Under the pieces are notes generated by a model, which made no database searches, was not told where the DNA came from, and was given only the letters and a program-made list of their open reading frames with translations. The translations under genes and the position numbers were made by a program. A stretch of DNA of 64,000 bases from contig CAVOKO010000009.1 of the NCBI GenBank assembly GCA_963696525.1, positions 558,001 to 622,000 on the forward strand. The letters run 5' to 3'. Positions 35,594 to 44,772 of this stretch are shown here, in pieces. This DNA comes from CAWBRT01 sp963696525 (GTDB lineage Bacteria > Acidobacteriota > Terriglobia > Terriglobales > Acidobacteriaceae). Position 1 is the stretch's first letter. Every line of letters begins with the position of its first letter.

Positions 35594-36343
35594 TCAAAAT
35601 AACTTGGAATACAGCGCGTCGGGTATTGGAAAGGTCCGGTTATTCAGTACGGCGCCGAGCACGGGCACATTCGCTTGTTCCATTTCGATCTTCACTCGCA
35701 TCGCGGTGTCGCGCCGGGTTGAATTTGCCTCCAGGATCAGCACAATTCCGTCGCTGAGGCGGCCCAGGAAGGTGGCTTGGCCGCGGTCCGGGACAGTCGG
35801 ACCGTTGATCAGGACGTAATCGAAATGTGAACGCAGTTCGCGCAGGCGGAACGCCGTGCTCTCCGATTGCGCCATTTGCGAATCAGGCATCGCGCCGCCA
35901 GCGGTAATCAGCGTGAGATTGCTGCCGCCAATCTGTCGGGCGTGGGAGCTGAAAGTAGAATCGCTCATCGCCGCCTCGCTGAAGCCGCTTAGGTTGCTTA
36001 CGCCGAAAAACTTGTGCAACGAGGGCGACAGCAGGTTCGAATCGACAACGCATACGGACCGGTTGACGCGCGCCGCCAGTGTTATCGCCGTGTGCGCGCA
36101 TATCTCTCCCTCTGAAACGCCCGGTTGCACGGAACAAAAGGTCACGACTCTGGCTTCCTCGGCGTCTGCTCCTCCAACGAACAGCCGCTGACACAGACGA
36201 TTGATTTCTGGATCGACTCCGAAGTCGTTCGCAAAGAGTTTTGACGCTTGCCTCTCCGTACCGTCGCGCGCGGGAAGCACCGCGGAAGAGAACAACTTTG
36301 GTTCGCGTCCAAGATTCTGAAGCAATTCGAAATTTCGGCTCAT
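35594..36343 (-). CDS. BY-kinase-like (CpsD/CapB) protein with degenerate Walker A
   Basis: 249 aa, the length of a stand-alone cytoplasmic BY-kinase. The fold is recognisable: VVTFCSVQPGVSEGEI (Walker A position, residues 66-81), VNRSVCVVDSNLLSPSLHKFFGV (Walker A' position), FDYVLINGPTVPDRGQATFL and ILEANSTRRDTAMRVKIEM. However, the GKT/GKS core normally following PGEG is missing; the lysine position reads Glu/Gly. It may bind ATP poorly or act as a pseudokinase partner of the Wzz-like protein, regulating chain length. The C-terminus has a single Tyr (DALYSKLF) instead of a tyrosine cluster. Confidence 0.78.
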   Translation of the reverse strand: MSRNFELLQNLGREPKLFSSAVLPARDGTERQASKLFANDFGVDPEINRLCQRLFVGGADAEEARVVTFCSVQPGVSEGEICAHTAITLAARVNRSVCVVDSNLLSPSLHKFFGVSNLSGFSEAAMSDSTFSSHARQIGGSNLTLITAGGAMPDSQMAQSESTAFRLRELRSHFDYVLINGPTVPDRGQATFLGRLSDGIVLILEANSTRRDTAMRVKIEMEQANVPVLGAVLNNRTFPIPDALYSKLF

Positions 36344-36431
36344 CGTATGCTTTCCAAAAGAACCAGCAGGCTGCTAAAAAACACCGGCAGGCCCGAGTTC
36401 GATGCGATTCAGCGTGCCCACGTTTGACCCA

Positions 36432-37715
36432 TCATGCGGCTTTCCGCTCTCCGGAGGCCGAAAACGTTATCGGCAAACGAGTCAGCCCGCGCAGTCCCAG
36501 GTTCGAACGCCATTCCAGTGGTGGACCCGGCTCAAGAGCGAACTCGCCCAGACGCCGCAGAACCGTTTCAAAAGCCACTTTGCCCTCAATGCGCGCCAAC
36601 GCCGCGCCGAAACAGAAGTGTGCGGCCCAACCGAAGGCGAGATGCCGGTTGTCCTGGCGAGTGATGTCGAGGCGGTCGGGATCGGGAAAGCGCTCCGGAT
36701 CGCGGTTACCGGCTGCCATGACTGCGATCACCGCCTGCCGTTTTCGGATCAGTTTCCCCCCAAGCTCCACGTCGGCCGGAGCAAGCCGCCCGGTCTGCTG
36801 ACTGGGACTCTCGTAGCGCAACAGTTCTTCGACCGCGGATGGGATGAGTGACAGATCTGCCCGCAGCCTCTGCAATTCGCCGGGATTGCGGAGAAGGCTG
36901 AGAATCCCATTGCCGATCAAGTTGGTTGTGGTTTCCTGGCCGCCGACCATGGTGACGATGGAATTTGCGATGACCTCTTCCTCGGTCAATCGATCGCCAT
37001 CAATCTCGGCCGTCATCAGCGAATGCACCAGGCCTGGGCGAGGATTGACCCGCAGCTCGCGGATGGTGGACTTAAAGTAATCGGTCATCCCTTCCACCGC
37101 GCGCAGCACCCCCGGCACGCGGCCCGGATTGTGCTGGAAGTTGCCGAGCATCTCGGCAAAAGTGGCGGACCAATCTTTCAACTGCTCATGGTCGCTCACC
37201 GGAACGCCCAACATTTCGGCGGTGACAATCGCCGGGAGCGGCGCTGCCAGATCGGCAATTACGTCCATCTTGCCGCGAGCCAACACCGCATCGATAAGCC
37301 TGTCGCAGATTTCCTGGATATGGGTACGCAGAACAGCCACCCTGTCGGGCCCGAAGGCGTAAGAGGCCAAAGCCCGCAGACGCGTGTGCGCGGGCGCATC
37401 CATGAAAAGCATCTGCTTGACCATGACGGCCGCAATTGGGCTAAGCGACGAGAGGCCCATTTGTTCCAGTTGCTCCGGCGTCGGAGTCCGCGAGGCGGAA
37501 AATTTAAGCAGCACGGTAAGCACGTCTTCGTAGCGCGTAACCACCCACGCATGCAGATAAGGGTCCCAATGCACCGGGTCCTCCGTCCGCAGCCTTTTGT
37601 ATAAGGGATAAGGGTTGGCCAGCACTTCCGGATCCAGCAGATTTGTTAGGCTGAGCGGAGGTTCGGTGGACCGGCTAGCCGGTACGTATTCGGTCGAGGA
37701 AAGCATGGTGATCAA
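36432..37715 (-). CDS. Cytochrome P450
   Basis: 427 aa soluble bacterial P450. Oxygen-binding I-helix VTMVGGQETTTNLIGN (GGQET at 258-262), K-helix EELLR (E297 and R300), and the heme loop FGWAAHFCFGAALAR with Cys368 as iron ligand. It would hydroxylate or oxidise a small substrate with external redox partners, none of which is adjacent. It lies 46 bp downstream of the condensation-domain gene and on the same strand, so its likely substrate is an aminoacyl group held on the neighbouring carrier protein, as in other A-PCP/P450 pairs; that is inference. Confidence 0.93.
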   Translation of the reverse strand: MITMLSSTEYVPASRSTEPPLSLTNLLDPEVLANPYPLYKRLRTEDPVHWDPYLHAWVVTRYEDVLTVLLKFSASRTPTPEQLEQMGLSSLSPIAAVMVKQMLFMDAPAHTRLRALASYAFGPDRVAVLRTHIQEICDRLIDAVLARGKMDVIADLAAPLPAIVTAEMLGVPVSDHEQLKDWSATFAEMLGNFQHNPGRVPGVLRAVEGMTDYFKSTIRELRVNPRPGLVHSLMTAEIDGDRLTEEEVIANSIVTMVGGQETTTNLIGNGILSLLRNPGELQRLRADLSLIPSAVEELLRYESPSQQTGRLAPADVELGGKLIRKRQAVIAVMAAGNRDPERFPDPDRLDITRQDNRHLAFGWAAHFCFGAALARIEGKVAFETVLRRLGEFALEPGPPLEWRSNLGLRGLTRLPITFSASGERKAA

Positions 37716-37761
37716 AACTCCTGCTGGTTGTTGGAAGTTGAGTGGACGGATTCCAAAAGGA

Positions 37762-39234
37762 TCAGTTGCGAGCCGATGCCATTGGCCCGCCAGGCGCGGC
37801 GAAGGCCGGCGGCGCCAGGGCAGACAGCCGTTTTTCCGGATTTGCGATCAGCGCTGCCAGCATGGCCCGGAGGTCGCGCACAATCCGGAGAATTGTGTCT
37901 GCGGTAAAAAGATCCGAGTTGTACTGGGCGCGACCCAGCATCCCTTCCGGACGATCATCGATTTCGATGTAGAGGTCCAGACGCGCGCCACCCGGCTGCG
38001 CATCCATGGTTGTGAACCCCCATCCGGGTCCGGCATCCGGCACGCGCGGCTCAAGTGAGATCATGGTCTGAAAAAACGGGCTCCGGCTCGGATCGCTTTT
38101 CGTCCACAGTTCGTCGGCGATGATTTCGAAAGGCACATCGTCGTGACAAAGCGACTCTGAGATAACGTCCCGGACACGCGCGAGCAGTTCGCGGACCGTA
38201 GGATCTCCCGCCAGGTCTATTCGCAACGGCACGCGATTTTGTAGGAGACCCATCACCTGCTGGAGTTGCGAATCTTTCCGTCCCCCCGGAGTCACCGTGC
38301 CGATGGTGACATCCTGCCGCAAGCTGTGGCGATGGAGCAATGTTGCGAATGCCGCGACCAGGGTTACAAAAACAGTGGCGCCTTGCCGCTGGCTGAAATT
38401 TCTGAGGGCATCGCTCTCCGCCTTCGTCAATGCGAAAGGTTGGATCGTTCCACGATATGTCTTTTTTGCTGGTCGCGGAAAATCGGTTGGCAACTCCGAG
38501 GGCTCAACCATTCCGGCCAGTTGCCTGCGCCAGTATGCCAGCTCGCGATTCAGAAACTCGCCGCCAAGCCTCTGTCTGTGCCAGTGCGCGAAATCAGCGA
38601 ACTGAAGCGAAAGTTCGGGAAGCCTTGGCGCTTCGCCCTTCACGAGCGCATTGTAGAGGGCCACTAGTTCGGAAAAGAAGATGTCAAATACTGTAATGCC
38701 GTCGAGGATGATGTGATGCACGGTGACAAATAGCCGGTACTCGTCATCCGCCAGCCGCACCAGGCGCGGTCGAAACAATGGGCCTCGCTCCAGGTCAAAT
38801 GGGGTACAGGCGTCTTCGGAGGCCAAACGAATGGCCTGCGTCTCCCGCTCGGCCTCGCCCAGGTGACGAACGTCGCTCTTGGCAAAGATCACGTCGGCTG
38901 CCTGCTTATGAATCACCTGCACGGGTTCGCCGTTTACTTCAGTGAACGTGGTACGCCAGGCTTCATGCCGCTCAACGAGTTCCGTGAAACTGCGCTCCAA
39001 CATGGCCACATCGAGCGCTCCCCGGCGATACACCGTGATCGGCTCGTTGTAGCAGGTGAGGCCGGGGGTTTCACGCATATGGCGCCACATGCGTTCCTGC
39101 GCCACTGACATGCATACGGGCTTGCCGGCAGGCCGGCGGGCAAAGATGCTTGCCGCCGATTCAACCGACCTGTCTCCCCGCAGATACCTGGCCAGCAGTT
39201 GGCGCTTCGTTTCCGAGAGTTCGCTCGATGGCAT
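37762..39234 (-). CDS. Stand-alone NRPS condensation-domain protein
   Basis: 490 aa, a single condensation domain. The active-site motif HHIILDG (173-179) matches HHxxxDG. Other core motifs: SVAQERMWRHM, RHEAWRTTF, the PFDLERGPLFRP segment, TVFVTLVAAFATLLHRH, IGTVTPGGRKDSQLQQVMG (altered from the usual GRxxPELE), and DVPFEIIADEL. It would form an amide or ester between a carrier-bound acyl donor and an acceptor. It starts 25 bp after the A-PCP gene. No partner module carries a second carrier domain, so the acceptor may be soluble or a glycan. Confidence 0.9.
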   Translation of the reverse strand: MPSSELSETKRQLLARYLRGDRSVESAASIFARRPAGKPVCMSVAQERMWRHMRETPGLTCYNEPITVYRRGALDVAMLERSFTELVERHEAWRTTFTEVNGEPVQVIHKQAADVIFAKSDVRHLGEAERETQAIRLASEDACTPFDLERGPLFRPRLVRLADDEYRLFVTVHHIILDGITVFDIFFSELVALYNALVKGEAPRLPELSLQFADFAHWHRQRLGGEFLNRELAYWRRQLAGMVEPSELPTDFPRPAKKTYRGTIQPFALTKAESDALRNFSQRQGATVFVTLVAAFATLLHRHSLRQDVTIGTVTPGGRKDSQLQQVMGLLQNRVPLRIDLAGDPTVRELLARVRDVISESLCHDDVPFEIIADELWTKSDPSRSPFFQTMISLEPRVPDAGPGWGFTTMDAQPGGARLDLYIEIDDRPEGMLGRAQYNSDLFTADTILRIVRDLRAMLAALIANPEKRLSALAPPAFAAPGGPMASARN

Positions 39235-39259
39235 TGCCGTGTCCTCTGGTGATCACGCT

Positions 39260-41185
39260 TCAAACGGCTTGCGGAAGAGAAGGCGACGGTCCCACGACCG
39301 TCGTTGTCACTGCGCCGCCCAAAGTCCTTTGCGCCTCGTCTTCGCTCATTCCCTGTATCTTCTCAATCAGCAGTTGCTCGATCGCGGATGCAAGGCCTCG
39401 CACCGTTGGCTGCTCAAACAGCGTGCGGAGAGGAACTTCGACGTCGAAGGCTTCGCGAATTCGCACGATGAGCTGTGTCCCGAGCAGCGAGTGTCCACCC
39501 AGCAGGAAAAAGTCGTCGTCGGGGCCGACTTCAGGAACGCGCAGCAGCTCTGATGCGATGCGCGCCAGGGTAGCCTCCGTCACCGAATCCGTAGCCGCCG
39601 CTTCATCGCGCAAAGTATTTTCCGGGGTGGGCAGCGGAAGCGCGCCGTGATCTACCTTGCCACTTGCAGTCAGAGGAAGACGATCGAGCACTACAAAGAC
39701 GGCTGGCACCATGTAGTCGGGCACCCGATCGAGCAGGAACCCTTGTAGCTCGCTACGGGTGAAATCGCCCTTGGCGACGACGTAGCCTACCAGACGTTTT
39801 TCGTCCGCGCCATCGGCGCGTGCCACCACGGCGCTCGCGGCGACTGAGGCGTGCGCAGTCATCGCTGCTTCAATCTCTCCGGGCTCAATCCTGTACCCGC
39901 GGATTTTGATCTGATGATCGGCTCGACCGAGAAACGCGATCTGACCGTCCGGCAAGCGCCGTGCCAGATCGCCGGTCTTGTACAATCTCGTACCCGGCAT
40001 GAATGGGCTGGCAACGAAGCGCTCCGCCGTAAGTTCGGGATGATTGCGATACCCGCGACCAACGTTCGCACCACCGACAAACAGCTCTCCGGCGACGCCG
40101 TCCGGCACCGGTTGCAGGTTCTCATCGACGATGTAAACCTGCGTGTTATCAATGGGCGCGCCAATCGCGGGCAAACCCATATGACTCGGGCGCGACGGCA
40201 CCGCTGTCCAGGTTGCAACCACCGTACACTCGGTCGGACCGTAGTTGTTCACCAGCGTGAACGGCAATCCGGCAATCGGGCGCGTATGCAGCGTATCGCC
40301 GCCCGTCAGCAGCACTCGCAGTTTCGTTGCCTCCGGCCATGGCGTGTCGATGATTCTTTCCGCCAGCGGGGTCGGCACAAAACCAATCGTAATGCCGCTT
40401 TCCACCAACCAGCAGCGAAGCTGTTCGGGACTGGCCAGGGTCTGGGAATTGGCCAGCTGCAGGCTCGCTCCGCTAGCCAGATAGGGCCAAGCCTCCCATA
40501 CGGAAGCATCGAATCCGAGCCCCGCCAAGTGGCTGGCATGATCCGCATGGGTAACTTGAAACACGCGGTTGTGCCACGAGATCAGGTTGGCGAGATTAGC
40601 GTGCGTAATCTCCACGCCTTTCGGCACGCCCGTCGACCCGGAGGTATAGATCACGTACGCCAAGGCATCCGGGCGAAGCTCCACTTGCGGCGCTTGTGCT
40701 GGCTGCGTTTCAATCTCTTTCCAGGCGCGATCCAGACTCAGCACGGGGCAGCGCGCCCGGCCCGCGCATTCCGCCAAAGCGGATTCGGTCACCACCACCT
40801 TCGCAGCGGAATCGTTCACCATGAAGAGCAGCCGGTCGCGAGGATTTGACGGGTCCATGGGCAGATACGCCGCCCCTGCCTTGAGCGCGGCCAGAGCCGC
40901 CACAATCAGCCAAGGCGAGCGCGTCATCCATAATGCAACGACGTCCTCGGGACCTATCCCCATCGCGTGAAAATGCTGCGCCAATTGGTTGGCGCGCGCC
41001 TCGAGTTCGCGATAACTCATCCGGCCTTGCGGGGACACAATCGCCGAGGCGTCCGGACGCCTCGAAGCCGCGGCCGCCACCATGCGGTGGGCAAACATTT
41101 CAGACGCGAGTTCAGCGTCGGACATGGTGTGCATTTCGTTGTTGTTGCGGGACACAATACCTTGATCTTGCGCTTTGCTGGGCAT
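39260..41185 (-). CDS. NRPS adenylation-carrier protein didomain (predicted leucine-activating)
   Basis: 641 aa from ATG 41185 (GAGG upstream). Adenylation cores: YVIYTSGSTGVPKGV (177-191), NNYGPTE (313-319), YKTGDLARRLPDG, GRADHQIKIRGYRIEPGEIE (420-439) and LPLTASGKVDH with Lys510. The carrier domain has DDFFLLGGHSLLGTQL, Ser566 being the phosphopantetheine site. Hand alignment to GrsA gives pocket residues D226 A227 W230 F269 L293 G295 N314 V322 V323 K510, which reads DAWFLGNVVK, a code I know as leucine. The C-terminal 75 residues after the carrier are short and non-catalytic; there is no thioesterase, epimerase or MbtH gene nearby. Confidence 0.92.
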   Translation of the reverse strand: MPSKAQDQGIVSRNNNEMHTMSDAELASEMFAHRMVAAAASRRPDASAIVSPQGRMSYRELEARANQLAQHFHAMGIGPEDVVALWMTRSPWLIVAALAALKAGAAYLPMDPSNPRDRLLFMVNDSAAKVVVTESALAECAGRARCPVLSLDRAWKEIETQPAQAPQVELRPDALAYVIYTSGSTGVPKGVEITHANLANLISWHNRVFQVTHADHASHLAGLGFDASVWEAWPYLASGASLQLANSQTLASPEQLRCWLVESGITIGFVPTPLAERIIDTPWPEATKLRVLLTGGDTLHTRPIAGLPFTLVNNYGPTECTVVATWTAVPSRPSHMGLPAIGAPIDNTQVYIVDENLQPVPDGVAGELFVGGANVGRGYRNHPELTAERFVASPFMPGTRLYKTGDLARRLPDGQIAFLGRADHQIKIRGYRIEPGEIEAAMTAHASVAASAVVARADGADEKRLVGYVVAKGDFTRSELQGFLLDRVPDYMVPAVFVVLDRLPLTASGKVDHGALPLPTPENTLRDEAAATDSVTEATLARIASELLRVPEVGPDDDFFLLGGHSLLGTQLIVRIREAFDVEVPLRTLFEQPTVRGLASAIEQLLIEKIQGMSEDEAQRTLGGAVTTTVVGPSPSLPQAV

Positions 41186-41214
41186 TTCCAACCTCGAAAG
41201 TTCTTCGAATTCGG

Positions 41215-42402
41215 TCACAAACTCATATCGCCATCGTAGAGGGAAGGGCACCATGCTTGCGGGTTCTCAAGTGCTTTCGAAAGCTTTGGATTCCGCGCTT
41301 TGAAAAGCGATGTCGAATGTTGCGGCAGTGCATTGCGATGCGGCGCCATCACGCTCATGTCGGTTCCGCTCGCACTGATTCCCACGGTCACCAGCAGGTG
41401 AATGCCGGACTTGCGGCCTTGCGCCAGCGCCGCTCGCAGCATCGCGTAGAAAATGCCGTCATCGCGGTCGAGAGATTGAAAATCCGCCAACAGCATTCGC
41501 TGGATGCGGTCCTGCGGATCGCTGTTTTTCTGCAGCAGCAAGATTGCGTACGCGCGCAAGCGTCCGCCTTGGCTGAAGGTGGCAATCCAAAGCCGCTTTT
41601 CCCGCCGCGCGAAATGAAAACGCCATTCCAGGATTGCCCGCGTCCGCAACGCCATGAAGCTCTGCGGATATTCGGTGCAAAGCTCCTCCCAGAAACGATC
41701 GAAACGCTCGTCGAAAACCGTGCACATCTCGACCCGGACGTCACGGCGGGCCCGCCTCTGCAGCAGCGCCCGATTCCAGGCATCTTTAGCCGAGAGCGCC
41801 AGCGCGGCCGGATAGGATAGCAAGTCCGCGGCAGGCAGCCGCTTGCGACCGAGCCAATCGGCAAGAAACTCCTGATACCTTACGATCCAAACTGCTCTTC
41901 GATCCCACGCACCCAGAGGCACGGATTTAGCCCCGAGTTCGCCGTGCGCCCTGGACGAGTCGAGATTCGCCTGATGACCCAACACCACGTCTACGCCCTT
42001 CTGGTTCATGTATTGATCCAGCAGGAAGAGCGCGTACCCGCGATATTCGGCCTCCACAACGAACGAGTAACCGTTAGCGACGAGAAGCTGGCGCCCATCG
42101 AACTGATATAAGAGAGGAACGTTGGCGATATGCCCGACGATGCGCTGATCCGTTTCCAGCACCCATCCTCGCGGAAATTTTTCACCCATCCGCAGGTAAG
42201 CGGGATTGTTGACCCAAAGATGCCGCCATTGCTCGCAGCTCCAAACCGACGGCGTAAACCCGTAGGGCGCTGTCAGCGAGGCAATCTGCGCATAGTCGTC
42301 GAGCGCGATCTCGCGCAACTTCGGAGGGCGGCCAGGCTTGGGCCTGGAGGCGTGAGCGACCGCTTGTGTCTGTACGTTGGCTTGGTTCATTGGTCGTATC
42401 AA
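41215..42402 (-). CDS. GNAT-like N-acyltransferase
   Basis: 395 aa; a Met four codons in is an alternative start. The first 180 residues resemble a GNAT fold (LREIALDDYAQIASLTA, RGWVLETDQRIVGHIANVPL, the CoA-site strand SFVVEAEYRGYALFLLDQY, DVVLGHQANLDSS). The second half (FDERFDRFWEELCTEYPQSF, RTRAILEWRFHFARREKRLW) resembles the acceptor domain of other two-domain GNATs. Its start overlaps the Wzz-like gene stop by four bases, and the NRPS gene follows 29 bp later. This bridges the export and NRPS parts of the operon. The substrate is unknown. Confidence 0.7.
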   Translation of the reverse strand: MIRPMNQANVQTQAVAHASRPKPGRPPKLREIALDDYAQIASLTAPYGFTPSVWSCEQWRHLWVNNPAYLRMGEKFPRGWVLETDQRIVGHIANVPLLYQFDGRQLLVANGYSFVVEAEYRGYALFLLDQYMNQKGVDVVLGHQANLDSSRAHGELGAKSVPLGAWDRRAVWIVRYQEFLADWLGRKRLPAADLLSYPAALALSAKDAWNRALLQRRARRDVRVEMCTVFDERFDRFWEELCTEYPQSFMALRTRAILEWRFHFARREKRLWIATFSQGGRLRAYAILLLQKNSDPQDRIQRMLLADFQSLDRDDGIFYAMLRAALAQGRKSGIHLLVTVGISASGTDMSVMAPHRNALPQHSTSLFKARNPKLSKALENPQAWCPSLYDGDMSL

Positions 42403-43952
42403 GCTGAAACATCGCTGCGTTTGATCGCAACCATTCCGATGGAAAGCGGCTTTCTAAGCGGAATTGCGGCCAGTACCGGAAGGCCAAGAGCATCCTCGAC
42501 TTCTGAAGGCGTGCGGAAAGACGGGTCCCAATAATCGGCAATATAACCTGTTCCAAACGCAACCAGCAGCGCCAAAATAAAGCCCACTGCCAATCTCAAC
42601 AGCGGCGGGGTGGCCGGCAGCACGGGAACGGTGGCCGTCTCGGCGATGGCCACATTCATGATCCGCGAGCGATCGAGCGCCTCGGACAAACGCGCGTCAG
42701 CCTGCTTGCGCTGCGATGCGAGATAAGCCTCTTCCGCGGTTTTCTGGTTCCGCAACAGGTCTTGCTGCTGCTTCCCCAGTTCCTCCAGCCGGACGGACCG
42801 CGTGTGGTAATCGCTTAGGGTACGACTGAGCTGTGCCCCGCTGGCCCGCAGGGCAGCAAGTTCCGACTGCGCTTTCGAAAGTTCGGAAGTAAGCCAGGTG
42901 TGCACCGGGTCTTGGTCGGTCGTGCGCTCGGCGCTCGGCGCCGCTTCGGCCGCGGCGATTGCCAACTTCGTGTCGGCGATTTGCTTGTCCACGTCCTGCA
43001 CCAGGCGGTAATCGGGCTGATACTTGGTGAGCAGATCCGACCGCTTCAATTGCAGCGAGTAGAGAGTTGACTTTAGAGCGTCGACCGGGACCGTTGTAGT
43101 CCTGACCTGCGTAGTAATGCGCGGGCTGGCCGTTTGGAGCTGTGCTCTAAGATTCTGAATGCGCTGTTCAACCGAAGCGATCTGGCCTTTCGTGCTCTGC
43201 AGCGAAGCATCGAAATCGGCGGTCTTCTGCAGTAGCGTGTTGTTTTCCGCGTCCGCCGAGACCACTCCTTGTGTTTTCGTAAATTCGTTCAGGCGAGTTT
43301 CCGCCTGCTGCAGGGCAAGCCGGTTCTGCTCGACCTCCCGGCTGAAAAATTCCGTGCTGCCCGCTGGACGGTGTACTTGAACGTGCCTCTCAAGGTAGAG
43401 GCTGGTCAGCGCCTGCAGCACCCGCGCAGCCTGCTGCGGATCGGGTGAGTGGAAACGCAGGGTTACGATGCCGGATCTTTCCGGCGGCTCGATTTCAAGA
43501 TTCTTGCGTATCGTCCTGGTGGCGATTGCAATCCGCTGGTCGGTTGGCACATCCGGCAGGCGCAGCAGCCTTCTCCAGCGCGAGGTGTGATTGGACAGAC
43601 CGCTCTGCACCGCCGCCTGCCGCAGCAAATCGTCGCTTTGCATCAGGTCGATTTCGGAATTGACGTCCTGCTCGTCGATGGGCGTCATGGACTCCCGGGC
43701 GGCTGAATCTTCCGGCGCCGAATTCGCGCTGATCATGGGAGAGAAGCGGAGCCTCTGCACCAGCACCTTCGTTTCTGAAACATAGTCGCCCGGCAGCAGG
43801 AACGCCGCAACCGCTAGCGGCAGGAACACCGCGAAAAATGTGGTCAGCATCAATCTGTGGCGACGGAACAGCGTGGCCAGCAGTATGCGCGGAGTGAACT
43901 TTGCAGCCTGCCGCCCCGGCAGCTGCAATACGTGTTGAGGTCCTATTTGCAT
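42399..43952 (-). CDS. Wzz/GumC-type polysaccharide co-polymerase
   Basis: 517 aa. An N-terminal membrane helix (LMLTTFFAVFLPLAVAAFLL), a long periplasmic coiled-coil region (residues about 190-410; RLALQQAETRLNEFTKTQ, SELSKAQSELAALRAS), and a C-terminal helix (LLRLAVGFILALLVAFGTGYIADYW). It ends in a short cytoplasmic tail without a kinase domain. It sets chain length and spans the periplasm towards the Wza-like exporter; the separate BY-kinase-like protein at 35594 is its probable partner. Confidence 0.87.
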   Translation of the reverse strand: MQIGPQHVLQLPGRQAAKFTPRILLATLFRRHRLMLTTFFAVFLPLAVAAFLLPGDYVSETKVLVQRLRFSPMISANSAPEDSAARESMTPIDEQDVNSEIDLMQSDDLLRQAAVQSGLSNHTSRWRRLLRLPDVPTDQRIAIATRTIRKNLEIEPPERSGIVTLRFHSPDPQQAARVLQALTSLYLERHVQVHRPAGSTEFFSREVEQNRLALQQAETRLNEFTKTQGVVSADAENNTLLQKTADFDASLQSTKGQIASVEQRIQNLRAQLQTASPRITTQVRTTTVPVDALKSTLYSLQLKRSDLLTKYQPDYRLVQDVDKQIADTKLAIAAAEAAPSAERTTDQDPVHTWLTSELSKAQSELAALRASGAQLSRTLSDYHTRSVRLEELGKQQQDLLRNQKTAEEAYLASQRKQADARLSEALDRSRIMNVAIAETATVPVLPATPPLLRLAVGFILALLVAFGTGYIADYWDPSFRTPSEVEDALGLPVLAAIPLRKPLSIGMVAIKRSDVSA

Positions 43953-43972
43953 TCACAACTCCCTGATTCGCG

Positions 43973-44698
43973 CTATGGCTTGCTGGGCATAATGGCTGCG
44001 CCGATGCTCGGCGCGAGGAAGTTCTTAATCTTCGAAGCCGTGTTCTGTGGAACGAAGATCGTGTCTCCCGGCTTCAGGCTAACGTCTTCGTTGAGGTTTC
44101 CCGCGACCAGCATTTGCTTTACGTTCACGCGCTTGCTTTGAACGGTGCCGTCGGGCAGCCGATGGAAGATCCACACCTCGGAGTGCTTCGAGGTGTCATT
44201 CATGCCGCCAGCAATGCCTATCGCTTCGATCACAGTGGTATTGGCTCTGAGGTCATACTTGCCAGGCTTGCCGACCTGCCCGGTGGCGATAAAATAGGGC
44301 TTATTGAAATCCTGCAACATCACCGTAATCACCGGCTTCGCCAGGATCTTGCCGTACGTGCTCTCTAATGTTTTTGTCAGTTCCGGAACCGTCAGTCCGG
44401 CTATGTGAACGTCGCCAACGCCGGTAAAGGACGCAAAGCCATCCGGTTGGACGGTGACCTTCGATTGATTGAATTCCGGGGTGAATTCGAAGTGCAGATC
44501 CAGCACGTCACCGGGGCAAAGCTGGTAGCGCGGGTTCCTTTCGCCAAATCCGGAAGGCGGATTCGCCGCAGCCGGCTGTTCTCTCGTAGCGCTCGGATCG
44601 GGCATGTCTTTGCGCTGCTCTTGCGGCCAGCACACAGCAACGGCAGTCAGTACAATCGCGATCACCAAGCCACATCTGCTCTTCATTTTCCTGTCCAT
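43973..44698 (-). CDS. Polysaccharide export protein (Wza-like, SLBB domain)
   Basis: 241 aa with a signal peptide (SRCGLVIAIVLTAVAVCWP; no convincing lipobox). Poly_export domain: YQLCPGDVLDLHFEFTPEFN and VTVQPDGFASFTGVGDVHIAGLT; SLBB: KPYFIATGQVGKPGKYDLRANTTVIEAIGIAGGM; ending LKPGDTIFVPQN. It forms, or contributes to, the outer-membrane export channel. It is short compared with E. coli Wza (about 380 aa), as is common for single-SLBB members. It lies 21 bp upstream of the Wzz-like gene. Confidence 0.92.
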   Translation of the reverse strand: MDRKMKSRCGLVIAIVLTAVAVCWPQEQRKDMPDPSATREQPAAANPPSGFGERNPRYQLCPGDVLDLHFEFTPEFNQSKVTVQPDGFASFTGVGDVHIAGLTVPELTKTLESTYGKILAKPVITVMLQDFNKPYFIATGQVGKPGKYDLRANTTVIEAIGIAGGMNDTSKHSEVWIFHRLPDGTVQSKRVNVKQMLVAGNLNEDVSLKPGDTIFVPQNTASKIKNFLAPSIGAAIMPSKP

Positions 44699-44772
44699 GT
44701 CTCGTCCCAGCCCGCCATAGAGGGCTAGTCGCTCCCGCTTTATCTTTAAATTTCTATCGGGGTGAGGAATCT

